Source: Mariniflexile litorale (GTDB lineage Bacteria; Bacteroidota; Bacteroidia; Flavobacteriales; Flavobacteriaceae). From it: a stretch of 64,000 nucleotides of DNA. The position numbers were made by a program, and so were the translations under genes. The notes below the pieces were generated by a model. That model ran no database searches, was not told the DNA's origin, and saw only the letters and a list, made by a program, of their open reading frames with translations. Each line of letters opens with the position of its first letter. Position 1 is the stretch's first letter. The stretch covers positions 1,745,501-1,809,500 of the forward strand of contig NZ_CP155618.1 of assembly GCF_031128465.2 (NCBI RefSeq), written 5' to 3'. Of the stretch, positions 35,085 through 44,228 are shown piece after piece.

Positions 35085-35924
35085 TTGGGGTATAATGAAT
35101 TTTTTAAACACAACATTCTCTCCTGACCAGTAGCCAAAAGCACCATTACTAACATTGCTAATAATTTCATTAGAAAAAGAAGAGTTCCCTATGAATGTAG
35201 ATTCATCCCCTTTAATTGATTTCCAAAAATCAAATTGTTCTTTTGTAATAGCTATAAGTTGTAACTCAATCACTTCATTAACTTTAAGTTTATTTTCTCT
35301 TTCTCCATCTTTTTTTATTTCTACATAGGTAACTATAAGCGGAAATGTATCTGTAGAAAAATTTTCTGTGTTAAATATAAAAGGTTTCGCAAATGAAAAC
35401 TTAGCTTCCTTTTCGTTTTTAATTAATACTTTGAAATACCTAACAGACTTAACATTATTATTAATCGTTAATTTAATATCTCTATGATCTGGTTGATTAA
35501 CTCCATCCTTAATTGATTTTAAAAAATCAATTTCCAATACTTCCAGTTTTTCTGGCAAGGTCGTTTTAGATGTAAACACTTTGTCTCTAATTGTTATAGA
35601 TAAATCATATTGCTTGCCTAGTTCTCCTTTAATAATATTACTTCTATAAAACAAAAAAGGAAATTTAGAGTCTTCTCTTTTTAAGGTTAATATTTCAGTA
35701 ACCTCTCCGTTAGAAAGCTCAACTTTAGCTTTAGTTTCAATAGATTTAGCAACCTCTAAAGAGTCAATAATACCATCAAAGGGCAAACTATTTGTCAAGT
35801 ATATTTCTGCAAATCTATTTTCCATAATTGCTCCTTCAACAGTAAGCTGATCTGAAAATGAAGCATCAATTTCGTTATCTATGCAACTTGACAGAATTAT
35901 TAGCAAAAAAATAAATTTTTTCAT
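35079..35924 (-). CDS. DUF4249 family outer-membrane lipoprotein
   Basis: The protein has 281 residues. The signal ends IILSSC, giving a lipid anchor. It shows the family start DQLTVEGAIMENRFAEIYLT and the conserved GKQYDLSITIRDKVFTSKTTLP segment, ending in IISNVSNGAFGYWSG. DUF4249 proteins are almost always encoded next to a TonB-dependent receptor, as here (11 bp after it). They are thought to act with it at the outer membrane, but the ligand is unknown. Translation is probably coupled to the receptor gene. Confidence 0.88.
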   Translation of the reverse strand: MKKFIFLLIILSSCIDNEIDASFSDQLTVEGAIMENRFAEIYLTNSLPFDGIIDSLEVAKSIETKAKVELSNGEVTEILTLKREDSKFPFLFYRSNIIKGELGKQYDLSITIRDKVFTSKTTLPEKLEVLEIDFLKSIKDGVNQPDHRDIKLTINNNVKSVRYFKVLIKNEKEAKFSFAKPFIFNTENFSTDTFPLIVTYVEIKKDGERENKLKVNEVIELQLIAITKEQFDFWKSIKGDESTFIGNSSFSNEIISNVSNGAFGYWSGENVVFKKFIIPQN

Positions 35925-35935
35925 ATCAATTTAAT

Positions 35936-38203
35936 TTAAAAAGAAAACAGCCAGTTTAGCGTAGGTAAAAGCGGGAAAAAATTATCCCTTTTTTCTATGA
36001 TTTCTATGAATGAGTCATCTGCATTACCATCCGTAGCGAAATATATTTGAAACGGATTATTATTATTGTAAGCATTATATAAGGTTAAATTTAATTTTGA
36101 ATTCCACTTCCCTTTCTGTTTGAAAGAATATGTACAAGATAAATCCAAACGGTGGTAATTAGGGAAACGTGAGGCATTTTTAGATTCAAAATTAACGATA
36201 GGACGTTCGCCTACAATTCTAATATCTTTAGGTCTGGTATAATTTTGACCGCTAGTAAATAAGAATATAGTTCCTAACTCAATCCTATCATTTAATTTAT
36301 AGCTTACAATAGTGTTGAAGTTTATGGGTCTGTCAAAATTTGTTGAGAAATAATTCCCCTGATTTATCGCATCAAATTGAGCAATGGTTTTAGATAGCGT
36401 TAGTGCGGCTTGCGCTGTAAGTTTGTTTATTTTTTTATTAATGCTTAATTCTAAGCCATAAGAGTTAAACTTTCCTGCTACTATATCTTCATAGATATTG
36501 TTAGAAAATAAATTATTAATTGACCCATTCGAAAATTCAGTATAGTTAGAAACATTTTTAAAAAATAGTGCACTGTTAAATTGTGTTCCATTTTCCTCAA
36601 AAATATAACTCAAACTTAATTGATTTGAAACTTGAGGCTTTACATCTTTATTACTTATCACAAAAAAATCTGCAGGCAAACTAAATGAACTAAAAGAGGC
36701 TTGGTGAATAAATTGGTTTAATTTTTGGTAACTAAATTTGAAAGCTTGATTATCTTTAAATTGATACTTAACACTTAATCTAGGCTCTAAGCAGTAAAAC
36801 TTATCATTAGTTACCAAAGCATTAGATTCTGTTATATATGTTGTAAAACGTAATCCTGATTTAACTTTTAATTTATCATAAATCTGAAATTCCAGATCTC
36901 CAAACAGACTAACATCATCAAATTTATAAGTTTCTTGATTTAAAATTTCTAAAGGGGAATTGTTTATGCTAGCTTGAACACGTTTAGGGAGTATTTTATT
37001 TTTATTATAAGATGCCCCAATCTTAAATAGATAATTGGTTTTATCCCATAAAAAATGATGATTTAAATTCAATACATTATAGGTACTATTTGCATCATAA
37101 TCAAAAATAAAATCATCGCTTCCAAATGAAAACTTATAGAAACTATTACTAAGTGTTGTTTGAGAACTAAAACTATTAGAAAATTGGTGTGTGTAAGTGG
37201 TTCCTAATAAAAAATTACCCCACTTCAACTTTCTGTTTCTCCCTTTAGTTTTGTCTTTATAATTATCTTCTGTTAAATACAGAGAGGTTTCTAATTTATC
37301 CCTTGATGTTAAACTTAAAGAATGTTTTACAAAGAAATCGTGTAACGAGTAGTTACTATCTTTCCCAAGAACAGAGTCATCTTTCCCAAAAATAGGTTTG
37401 AAAAGTTCTAGATATGTTCTTCTGCCCGATATTAACAAACTATTACTATTATCAATTTTTATATTACCTGTTAACTTTGTAGATAATAAACCTAAGCTTC
37501 CATTAAAATAAGTACTATCAGGCGCTTTTAGTGTTTTTATATCTGTAATAGAAGATAATCGACCGCCATAACTAGCATCAAAACCAGCTTTAGAAAATTC
37601 TAAAGAATGAACAAAATCAGAATTTATAGCCGAAAATAAGCCTCCTAAATGAGATGTGTTATGCAAATAGATATTATCTAGTAAGGTTAAATTCATACTG
37701 CCATTGCCACCCCTTACTAAGAGCCCCGATTGACCCTCAGTGGCCTGCTGAACCCCAGGAGTATATTGAATTAGTTTAATAACATCTTTTTCTCCTAAAA
37801 TAAAAGGTAGGCGCTCTATATCTTTTTGTGAAAAATAAATTTGACCTGGAACTACTTTTTTTAATTGACTGCTTGAAAAAGTTCTTATTGTTACTTCTTT
37901 TAATAAACTAATTTCAGGTTCCAAATAAATAACATCACCTATATCATTAACAGTTATATGCAATGGACTATAGCCAATTTTAGATAAAATTAGGATAGAA
38001 CTATTTGCAATATTGTCTAAATAAAAAAAACCATCCTCATTTGTATAAGTTCCTTTATCTGTGCCCTGTATTCGAATAGAAACATCCAAAACAGGTGTAT
38101 TTTTTTCAAAATCAAATACTTTGGAAGTAATAGAATTTTGAGATGTTGCTTTACCTAAAAAAATAAAAACGAATGAAACAATTAAGCATTTTGTACGGTA
38201 CAT
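35936..38203 (-). CDS. TonB-dependent receptor paired with DUF4249
   Basis: This 755-residue receptor has a signal peptide (GKATSQ), a carboxypeptidase-regulatory-like domain (ITSKVFDFEKNTPVLDVSIR; GTYTNEDGFFYLDN) and a plug (GVQQATEGQSGLLVRGGNG; LTLLDNIYLHNTSHLGGLFS; SKAGFDASYGGRLSSITDI). The barrel ends LLPTLNWLFSF. The GLLVRGG plug motif is characteristic of the receptor type found with DUF4249. It is first in a two-gene operon. The substrate is not predictable. Confidence 0.92.
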   Translation of the reverse strand: MYRTKCLIVSFVFIFLGKATSQNSITSKVFDFEKNTPVLDVSIRIQGTDKGTYTNEDGFFYLDNIANSSILILSKIGYSPLHITVNDIGDVIYLEPEISLLKEVTIRTFSSSQLKKVVPGQIYFSQKDIERLPFILGEKDVIKLIQYTPGVQQATEGQSGLLVRGGNGSMNLTLLDNIYLHNTSHLGGLFSAINSDFVHSLEFSKAGFDASYGGRLSSITDIKTLKAPDSTYFNGSLGLLSTKLTGNIKIDNSNSLLISGRRTYLELFKPIFGKDDSVLGKDSNYSLHDFFVKHSLSLTSRDKLETSLYLTEDNYKDKTKGRNRKLKWGNFLLGTTYTHQFSNSFSSQTTLSNSFYKFSFGSDDFIFDYDANSTYNVLNLNHHFLWDKTNYLFKIGASYNKNKILPKRVQASINNSPLEILNQETYKFDDVSLFGDLEFQIYDKLKVKSGLRFTTYITESNALVTNDKFYCLEPRLSVKYQFKDNQAFKFSYQKLNQFIHQASFSSFSLPADFFVISNKDVKPQVSNQLSLSYIFEENGTQFNSALFFKNVSNYTEFSNGSINNLFSNNIYEDIVAGKFNSYGLELSINKKINKLTAQAALTLSKTIAQFDAINQGNYFSTNFDRPINFNTIVSYKLNDRIELGTIFLFTSGQNYTRPKDIRIVGERPIVNFESKNASRFPNYHRLDLSCTYSFKQKGKWNSKLNLTLYNAYNNNNPFQIYFATDGNADDSFIEIIEKRDNFFPLLPTLNWLFSF

Positions 38204-38526
38204 CTTCTATTTTAGGTAATGATTTAAGGACTAAAAATTTTTAATAAAGCGAACAAATTTAAATACTATTTTTGACATAAATAATCTTTTGCGTGAGAGA
38301 TTATATCTGATTTTTAAGCTTCAAAATATCCTGTTTATAAAACGCTTTATTTAATAGCGTACTAGTTAATGTTTTAGGGAATAGTACGAAGTTGCTGGAA
38401 CATGGAAAATCAGTCTCATTAAGTGTCCTCTTTGCAAGGGATAGATGATTTTTTTTGCAAAATGTTAATAAAAAACATGTTGAAGTGTATGATGAGATTA
38501 GATAAAAACGGATATATAACTACTTT
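38204..38526. other. Intergenic region with no supported feature
   Basis: This 323-bp AT-rich gap lies between the receptor start and the S41 protease stop. I see no ORF with family resemblance, no strong hairpin and no copy of the dispersed repeats. It presumably holds the receptor promoter on the minus strand. Confidence 0.5.
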
Positions 38527-40116
38527 TTATCCTTTTTTACTCAACTCAATAACCTCTTCAATCATAATATCTCGTTGATTGATTACTTCTTCAAAAGCAC
38601 CAGAGCCATAAAGTTGATCTGCTAACGTTGCTTTTAAATATTGTTTTACCTCATCATGATAGGCTACGAATGTTAATTGAGATTCAGTTCTTTTATTTAA
38701 ATACTCTTGAAAATCATAAACCATTTTTTCTGGAATTTCAAAGGTATCAATAAACACTTGTCTTGAAATACCATCATAAAGTTTTCTGTCTTTTTCTAAA
38801 GTTTCAAAAACAAAATAGCTGATAAAACCACGTCGCTGTAAAAAAGTGAGTGTCTCGTTTTGCATACTATTGTCTATAGGCACAAACATATCTGGTATGA
38901 TGCCACCACCACCATATACAATTTTTCCTTTAGGTGTTTTATATTTTAAGGAATCTGCCACTTGAATTTTATCTGGATCCAATAGCTCACCGCTCTCCAT
39001 TCTACTAAAATACTCATCGTAATAATCTTTATTTCCTTTACTATATGGACGTTGAATGGAACGACCTGTTGGTGTATAATACCTTGACACTGTTAAACGT
39101 ACCGCACTGCCGTCGCCTAGATCCATTTCGCGTTGCACCAAGCCTTTGCCGTAAGAACGTCGCCCAATGATGGTGCCTTTATCATTATCTTGTAAAGCAC
39201 CCGCCACAATTTCACTTGCAGAAGCTGAATTTTCATTTATTAATACGTACAGTTTACCTTTTTCAAAATCGCCTTTATCAGTAGCGAAGCTTTTTTCGAT
39301 ATTACCACGTTTATTTTTTGTAAACAAAATTAGTTTATCATCTTCGAGAAACTCGTCTGCAATTTGTTCCGCAATACCTAAAAATCCACCAGGGTTATCA
39401 CGTAAATCAAGCGCAATTTCGGTTGCTCCTAAACCCAAGAGTTTATCTAAACCTTTTTTAAATTCTTTATAAGTACTTTCAGCAAAACGATTGACTTTTA
39501 TATAGCCTAATTTATTGGTAAGCATGTAAGCTGCATCGACACTTTTTATGGGAATGTTTGAACGTTTTACGGTAAAATTTAACAGCTTTGGTTCGCCTTT
39601 TCTAAAGATTTTTAAGTTGACTTTACTATTTAATGTTCCTTTAAGTTTTTTTACCAATTCGCCGTCATTTAACTTATTACCATAAAGGGTATCTCCATCG
39701 GCCATAACAATCCGGTCGCCCCCTTTTATGCCTGCTTTGTCGCTTGGCCCTCCTTCAATGGCTCTAATAACTGCTATGGTATCTTTATATGGATAAAAAC
39801 TAATACCAATACCTATAAAATCACCTTTCATGTTTTCGGCAACACTTTGCATTTCTTCTTTAGGAATATACACCGAATGGGGGTCTAGATTTTCTAAAAT
39901 ACCGTTTACTGTAACATCTACAATGCTATCGGTATTAACATCATCTACATAATCATATTCAATGTAATCTATAAGCCTATTAAGCTTATCTTTTTTGCTA
40001 TTTTTTGAAAATAATTTATCAGGTGCATCACTAAAATTTAACTTACCTCCAATAATAATACCTACAGCAATGGCTGTACCAATTATTAAGGGTAAATATT
40101 TATTTTTATATGGCAT
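38527..40116 (-). CDS. S41 carboxy-terminal processing peptidase (CtpA/Tsp-like)
   Basis: This 529-residue periplasmic serine protease is anchored by one N-terminal TM segment (about 9-24). A PDZ domain lies at about 90-170 (GIGISFYPYKDTIAVIRAIE; GGDRIVMADGD). The S41 catalytic domain contains LDLRDNPGGFLG, Ser299 in NENSASASEIVAG and Lys324 in RRSYGKGLVQ, the expected Ser-Lys dyad with the same 25-residue spacing as E. coli Tsp. The C-terminal region is family-typical. Its ATG overlaps the stop of the deaminase gene (TAATG), so translation is coupled. Confidence 0.93.
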   Translation of the reverse strand: MPYKNKYLPLIIGTAIAVGIIIGGKLNFSDAPDKLFSKNSKKDKLNRLIDYIEYDYVDDVNTDSIVDVTVNGILENLDPHSVYIPKEEMQSVAENMKGDFIGIGISFYPYKDTIAVIRAIEGGPSDKAGIKGGDRIVMADGDTLYGNKLNDGELVKKLKGTLNSKVNLKIFRKGEPKLLNFTVKRSNIPIKSVDAAYMLTNKLGYIKVNRFAESTYKEFKKGLDKLLGLGATEIALDLRDNPGGFLGIAEQIADEFLEDDKLILFTKNKRGNIEKSFATDKGDFEKGKLYVLINENSASASEIVAGALQDNDKGTIIGRRSYGKGLVQREMDLGDGSAVRLTVSRYYTPTGRSIQRPYSKGNKDYYDEYFSRMESGELLDPDKIQVADSLKYKTPKGKIVYGGGGIIPDMFVPIDNSMQNETLTFLQRRGFISYFVFETLEKDRKLYDGISRQVFIDTFEIPEKMVYDFQEYLNKRTESQLTFVAYHDEVKQYLKATLADQLYGSGAFEEVINQRDIMIEEVIELSKKG

Positions 40117-40547
40117 TAGGCTTGTAAATCTTCAATTTGTTTTAGCTCAATTCCTGCTTTTTTTAAGAATTCTAATCCAGAATTGTCTTTATAGGCTTGA
40201 TGATATACTACTTTTACAATACCAGCTTGATGTATGAGTTTGCTACATTCTTTACAGGGTGACATCGTAATATAAAGTGTTGCGCCTTTGCAGGATTGTG
40301 TTGATGCTGCTACTTTTAAAATAGCATTTGCTTCGGCATGTAATACATACCATTTGGTATAACCTTCATCGTCTTCACAAAAATTTTCAAAGCCCGATGG
40401 TGTTCCGTTATATCCATCTGATATGATCATTCTATCTTTTACAATAAGAGCTCCTACCTGTCTGCGTTTACAATACGATAGTTTTCCCCATTCTTGTGCA
40501 ATTCTTAAGTAAGCTTTATCGTATTTAAGCTGTTTTTTTTCTGGCAT
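40116..40547 (-). CDS. dCMP deaminase / ComEB-type cytidine-deoxycytidylate deaminase
   Basis: This 143-residue zinc enzyme turns dCMP into dUMP for thymidylate synthesis. The zinc and catalytic motif HAEANAILK supplies His and Glu, and TMSPCKECSKLI supplies the two Cys ligands. An N-terminal YLRIAQEWGKLSYCKRRQVG and DGYNGTPSGFENFCEDD complete the dCMP-deaminase pattern. Length is normal. It overlaps the S41 protease gene by the TAATG junction, an arrangement seen in other Flavobacteriaceae from memory. Confidence 0.92.
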   Translation of the reverse strand: MPEKKQLKYDKAYLRIAQEWGKLSYCKRRQVGALIVKDRMIISDGYNGTPSGFENFCEDDEGYTKWYVLHAEANAILKVAASTQSCKGATLYITMSPCKECSKLIHQAGIVKVVYHQAYKDNSGLEFLKKAGIELKQIEDLQA

Positions 40548-40689
40548 TAATTTTATAATTGTAGCGCTAATATTATTAACGCCAAATACTATAACGAAGA
40601 TACTTGGTTCGTATTTTAATTACAACGTAAGTTAGTTAAAATTTTAGAAAGTTTTTAAAACAGCAACAGGTTTTATTTAGTCATGTTTT

Positions 40690-40757
40690 TGCGTTAGGGG
40701 TACTAGTGAACAGCCTAAAACGACCCCAATCATTCGGCCGGGAATGCTTAAATTTTA
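40690..40757 (+). repeat. Possible divergent copy of the dispersed intergenic repeat
   Basis: The block starts TGCGTTAGGGGTACTAGTG and continues AACAGCC. About 20 of its first 27 bases match copy 1 at 16846, after which the sequences differ. Like the other copies it is GC-richer than its surroundings and sits in an intergenic gap. Confidence 0.4.
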
Positions 40758-40759
40758 AA

Positions 40760-41350
40760 CTAAGCTAAAAAACCACTATGAAGTATCATGGGAATGACGA
40801 GGCCAACAACGATGGCAGAAGTTACCATAATCCAATCGCGTTTGTTAAACCTGAATATGGTTTGCATGATATAGCCTAATAATAAAACCGCAAATACAAT
40901 AATTATTTGAGCGATCTCGATACCTAAAGCAAATTCGAGTAATAGCACTGGTTTACTTTCGTAATCGTTTAATAGCATTTTAAACTCACGCGCAAAACCT
41001 AGACCGTGTATTAAACCAAAGAATAGAGTTGACAAAAATAAAACGCCTACCTTTTCTTTTTGAGCACCTTTACCCGAGGTAAATACGTTAAAGAGTGCTA
41101 CAATTAGTATGGTTATTGGTATAAGAAACTCTATCATGGTCGCCTTAACACTAATAATATTATAGACTGCTAAAACAAGTGATAGTGTATGGCCCAAAGT
41201 AAACATGGTAACTAACAACAACACACGTTTCCAATCTTTAAACATATACGGCACGGTTAAAACTACAAGAAATAATACGTGGTCGTAGGCTTTTATATCG
41301 AGTACGTGGTTGATGCCATATTGAACGTTGAACCAAAAATTTTCGAACAT
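40760..41350 (-). CDS. HupE/UreJ family membrane protein
   Basis: The protein has 196 residues with about six TM helices. It starts FNVQYGINHVLDIKAYDHVL, with the histidine/aspartate pair typical of HupE/UreJ-type putative Ni/Co transporters. FTLGHTLSLVLA and FGLIHGLGFAREF follow, with further conserved histidines. In Bacteroidetes these proteins are common without hydrogenase or urease neighbours, and their substrate is unproven. It is separated from the deaminase gene by a 212-bp gap containing a possible dispersed-repeat copy. Confidence 0.87.
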   Translation of the reverse strand: MFENFWFNVQYGINHVLDIKAYDHVLFLVVLTVPYMFKDWKRVLLLVTMFTLGHTLSLVLAVYNIISVKATMIEFLIPITILIVALFNVFTSGKGAQKEKVGVLFLSTLFFGLIHGLGFAREFKMLLNDYESKPVLLLEFALGIEIAQIIIVFAVLLLGYIMQTIFRFNKRDWIMVTSAIVVGLVIPMILHSGFLA

Positions 41351-41723
41351 AATATTATTAGTATTTAGGGAAAATCAAATATACAATTATTTAGATTTGT
41401 TTAACGATAGGTTTTTTATGTAATTGTAAAAAACATCTCTTTTATTAATTTCTTTAAGGTTGCCAGAATGTTTATTTAAAAGAATTCACAGGAGAAGAAA
41501 ATCTTTCTAGAATATTTGAAGAGTAAATTTTAGCATGTTATTAATAGGTGTTTTTACTGTTTTTTCATATTATTTATTACTGTTAACACAAAGAAGTGCT
41601 TCTTTATTATTTGAGTTAGTTACTATTTTAATCAGTTCTTATTTTATTAAAACTATCCTAAATAGGTAGTAATAACGGTTTAAAATTATAATTTAGTCAA
41701 ATCTATAAATAGAAAAAATTTAT
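41351..41723. other. Intergenic region with possible coding remnants
   Basis: This 373-bp gap precedes a pseudogene. A short open stretch ending TAA near 41525 reads VYLKEFTGEENLSRIFEE and looks like a protein C-terminus, but I cannot identify its source. A 44-codon hydrophobic ORF follows and is listed separately. Together with the downstream pseudogenes this suggests a decaying locus. Confidence 0.3.
41535..41669 (+). CDS. Possible 44-residue hydrophobic mini-protein
   Basis: ATG 41535 to TAG 41667-41669 encodes two hydrophobic stretches (LLIGVFTVFSYYLLLL; LLFELVTILISSYFI) split by TQRSAS. It is too short to judge and may be chance or a remnant in a decayed region. Confidence 0.22.
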   Translation: MLLIGVFTVFSYYLLLLTQRSASLLFELVTILISSYFIKTILNR

Positions 41724-42143
41724 ATGAAACACATTTTAACTTTATCAATTATCTTTTTTATTTTACTAGCACCAAACGGTTTAGCACAATCACTTAATTA
41801 TAGTGAGCCCCTGCCTGTAGATGAAACAATCAAAAAAGGAGTACTGCCTAATGGCATGACCTATTACATAAAAAGTACAGATGTCGTTAAAGATGCCGCT
41901 AGTTATTATATCATTCAAAATGTGGGTTCCATCTTAGAAAATGATAACCAACAAGGTTTAGCGCATTTTCTAGAGCATATGGCATTTAATGGTACCGAGA
42001 ATTTTCCTGGAAAAGGGATATTAAACACACTTCAAAAACAGGGTGCTGTATTTGTGAAAGGTATTAATGCCTATACAGGATTTGATGAAACTGTTTACAA
42101 CTTAAACAACATCCCAACAAAAGATGGTTTGCAACGACAGTAA
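41724..42143 (+). pseudogene. Truncated M16 (insulinase-like) zinc peptidase
   Basis: A good signal peptide (LAPNGLAQ) and N-terminal M16 domain are present, including the inverted zinc motif HFLEH in GLAHFLEHMAFNGTENFPG and the strand GINAYTGFDETVYNLNN. The frame then ends after only 139 residues (KDGLQRQ and stop), while family members of this type have several hundred to about 950 residues. At 42124-42131 (ATGGTTTG) the sequence switches into the tail of a DsbD-like gene in another frame. The truncation is thus a deletion junction, not a natural end. The third zinc ligand and the substrate-binding half are lost, so the product is inactive if made. Confidence 0.88.
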
Positions 42144-42189
42144 ATGTTTACCGCCTACCGAAGTAGATTTAGTATTCAACATCAAATAA
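42124..42189 (+). pseudogene. Tail fragment of a lost DsbD N-terminal-domain-like gene
   Basis: Read in the frame of 42124, the sequence gives MVCNDSKCLPPTEVDLVFNI, one Lys and a stop. It is near-identical to MVCDDSRCLPPTEVDLVFIL in the adjacent dsbD (DNA from 42587). Only the last 21 codons of this second copy survive, joined to the M16 remnant. The intact dsbD begins at 42203, 13 bp later. Confidence 0.85.
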
Positions 42190-42202
42190 ACAATATCATA
42201 AA

Positions 42203-44154
42203 ATGAGGCAGTTTCTTTTCCTATTAAGTGTTTTAATCCTATCACTAACAGGTCACTCCCAAATTCTTGAACCTGTAAAATGGACGACAAGTGTTGAAAA
42301 ACTATCAGATACCGAGTACGAATTAACATCTAAGGCAACTATAGAATCTGGATGGCATTTATATTCACAAAATGTCCCAGAAAATGGACCCATTGCCACT
42401 ACCTTTACTTATGATGATAGCGAAGGAGGTTTCAATATCGTTGGAAACACTTCAGAAGAAGAAGGCCATACTATTGATGATCCAGTTTTTGGAATGAAGA
42501 TTAAATTCTTCGAAAAGTCGGCGATTTTCAAACAAAAAGTGATTGTAGAGAGTGATATTAAAAGCATCAATGCTTTTGTAGAGTTTATGGTTTGCGATGA
42601 TAGTAGGTGCCTACCACCAACCGAAGTCGATTTGGTATTCATACTTTCTGATGAAGCAGTCGTAAATTCAAATGAAACTATTTTAGATAATGCAGATTCA
42701 ATAACGAATGATGAGTCTCACAAAGGACTTTGGTCTATCTTTTTCATAGCATTCTTGTCAGGATTTGCAGCCTTGTTAACACCTTGTGTGTTTCCTATGA
42801 TTCCTATGACGGTGAGTTTCTTTACCAAACAGAGCAAAACCAAAGCAGCAGGAATAAGAAACGCTATTATTTACGGAATTTGTATCATTGTTATTTATGT
42901 ATTATTAGGAACTGCTGTCACTGGTATATTTGGTGCCGATGCATTAAACGCACTGGCAACCAACGTATGGTTTAATATTATATTCTTTTTACTGTTAGTC
43001 ATTTTTGCGGTATCCTTTTTAGGTGCATTTGAGATTATGCTACCAAATTCTTGGGCAAATAAAGTAGATTCACAAGCTGATAGAGGCGGATTGATAGGCA
43101 TCTTTTTTATGGCACTAGCATTGGCTATAGTTTCATTTTCATGTACCGGTCCTATCGTTGGAACCTTGTTGGTTGAAGCTGCCTCTAAAGGAGGTTTAGC
43201 TCCTATAATTGGCATGCTAGGCTTTTCACTCGCTATCGCTTTACCTTTTGCTTTATTTGCTGCATTCCCAGGTTGGTTAAATTCATTACCAAAGTCTGGT
43301 GGTTGGTTAAACACCGTGAAAGTCGTACTTGGGTTTTAGAATTAGCCTTAGCTTTTAAATTCTTATCACAAGCCGATTTAGTACTTCAAGCACACTTGTT
43401 AGAGCGTGAAGTATTTTTAGCCATTTGGATAGCCATTTTTGGAGCATTAGCATTTTATTTATTCGGAAAAATACAATTACCACACGATTCGCCCTTAACC
43501 CATATTTCTGTTGGAAGACTCAGTTTAGGGCTTGTTGTTTTATCATTTACTATTTATATGATACCAGGACTTTGGGGAGCACCTTTAAATTTAATAAGTG
43601 CCTTCCCACCACCGTTAGAATATAGCGAATCGCCATACGGGGTTGGTTTTTCAAAAATGGGTACAGCCTCCGTTTTAGATTCTCATGAAGGTTTACCAGA
43701 TGGCGCGCATTTATTAGCACCACACGACATTTTAGCCTTTAATGATTATGATAAAGGGCTCGCATATGCAAAAGAAGTCGGCAAACCTGTTATGATAGAT
43801 TTTACAGGTTGGGCCTGTGTAAACTGTAGAAAAATGGAGCAAAACGTGTGGACTAAACCAGAAGTACTTAATATTCTTAAAAAAGATATCGTATTAATAT
43901 CATTGTATGTTGATGACAAACGTCCCTTAGAAGCTCATGAAGTTATCGAATCCAAATTAAAGCCAGGGAAAAAGTTGAAATATATTGGACAAAAATGGAG
44001 CGAGTTACAAACTATTAGGTACAAAGCTAACTCACAACCGTTTTATGTATTAATGGATCATAATGAAGAAAACTTGATTACTCCAGTAGGTTACACGCCC
44101 GATGTAGACACCTATGTTGAATGGTTGCAAAAAGGAATTTTAAAGTTTAAATAA
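42203..44154 (+). pseudogene. dsbD: Thiol:disulfide interchange protein DsbD, single frameshift
   Basis: The membrane protein carries electrons from cytoplasmic thioredoxin to periplasmic thiols. The first frame (42203-43339) has a signal peptide, the N-terminal domain (FMVCDDSRCLPPTEVD) and most of the transmembrane domain (LTPCVFPMIPMTVSFF; SFSCTGPIVG). It stops at TAG 43337-43339 in VKVVLGF. The other frame continues without loss of homology: [18 protein letters not shown], further TM segments and a C-terminal thioredoxin domain with [14 protein letters not shown]. One missing T in the run GGGTTTT (43331-43337) explains it; GGGTTTTT would read GFLELALAF. Total about 650 residues. It may be a real mutation or an assembly error. 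Confidence 0.88.
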
Positions 44155-44228
44155 TGTATAAATCGAACATATAACACTTACAATTCAATTTCATAATCTA
44201 ATTATTAATAAGAAAAAACAAAACAGAT

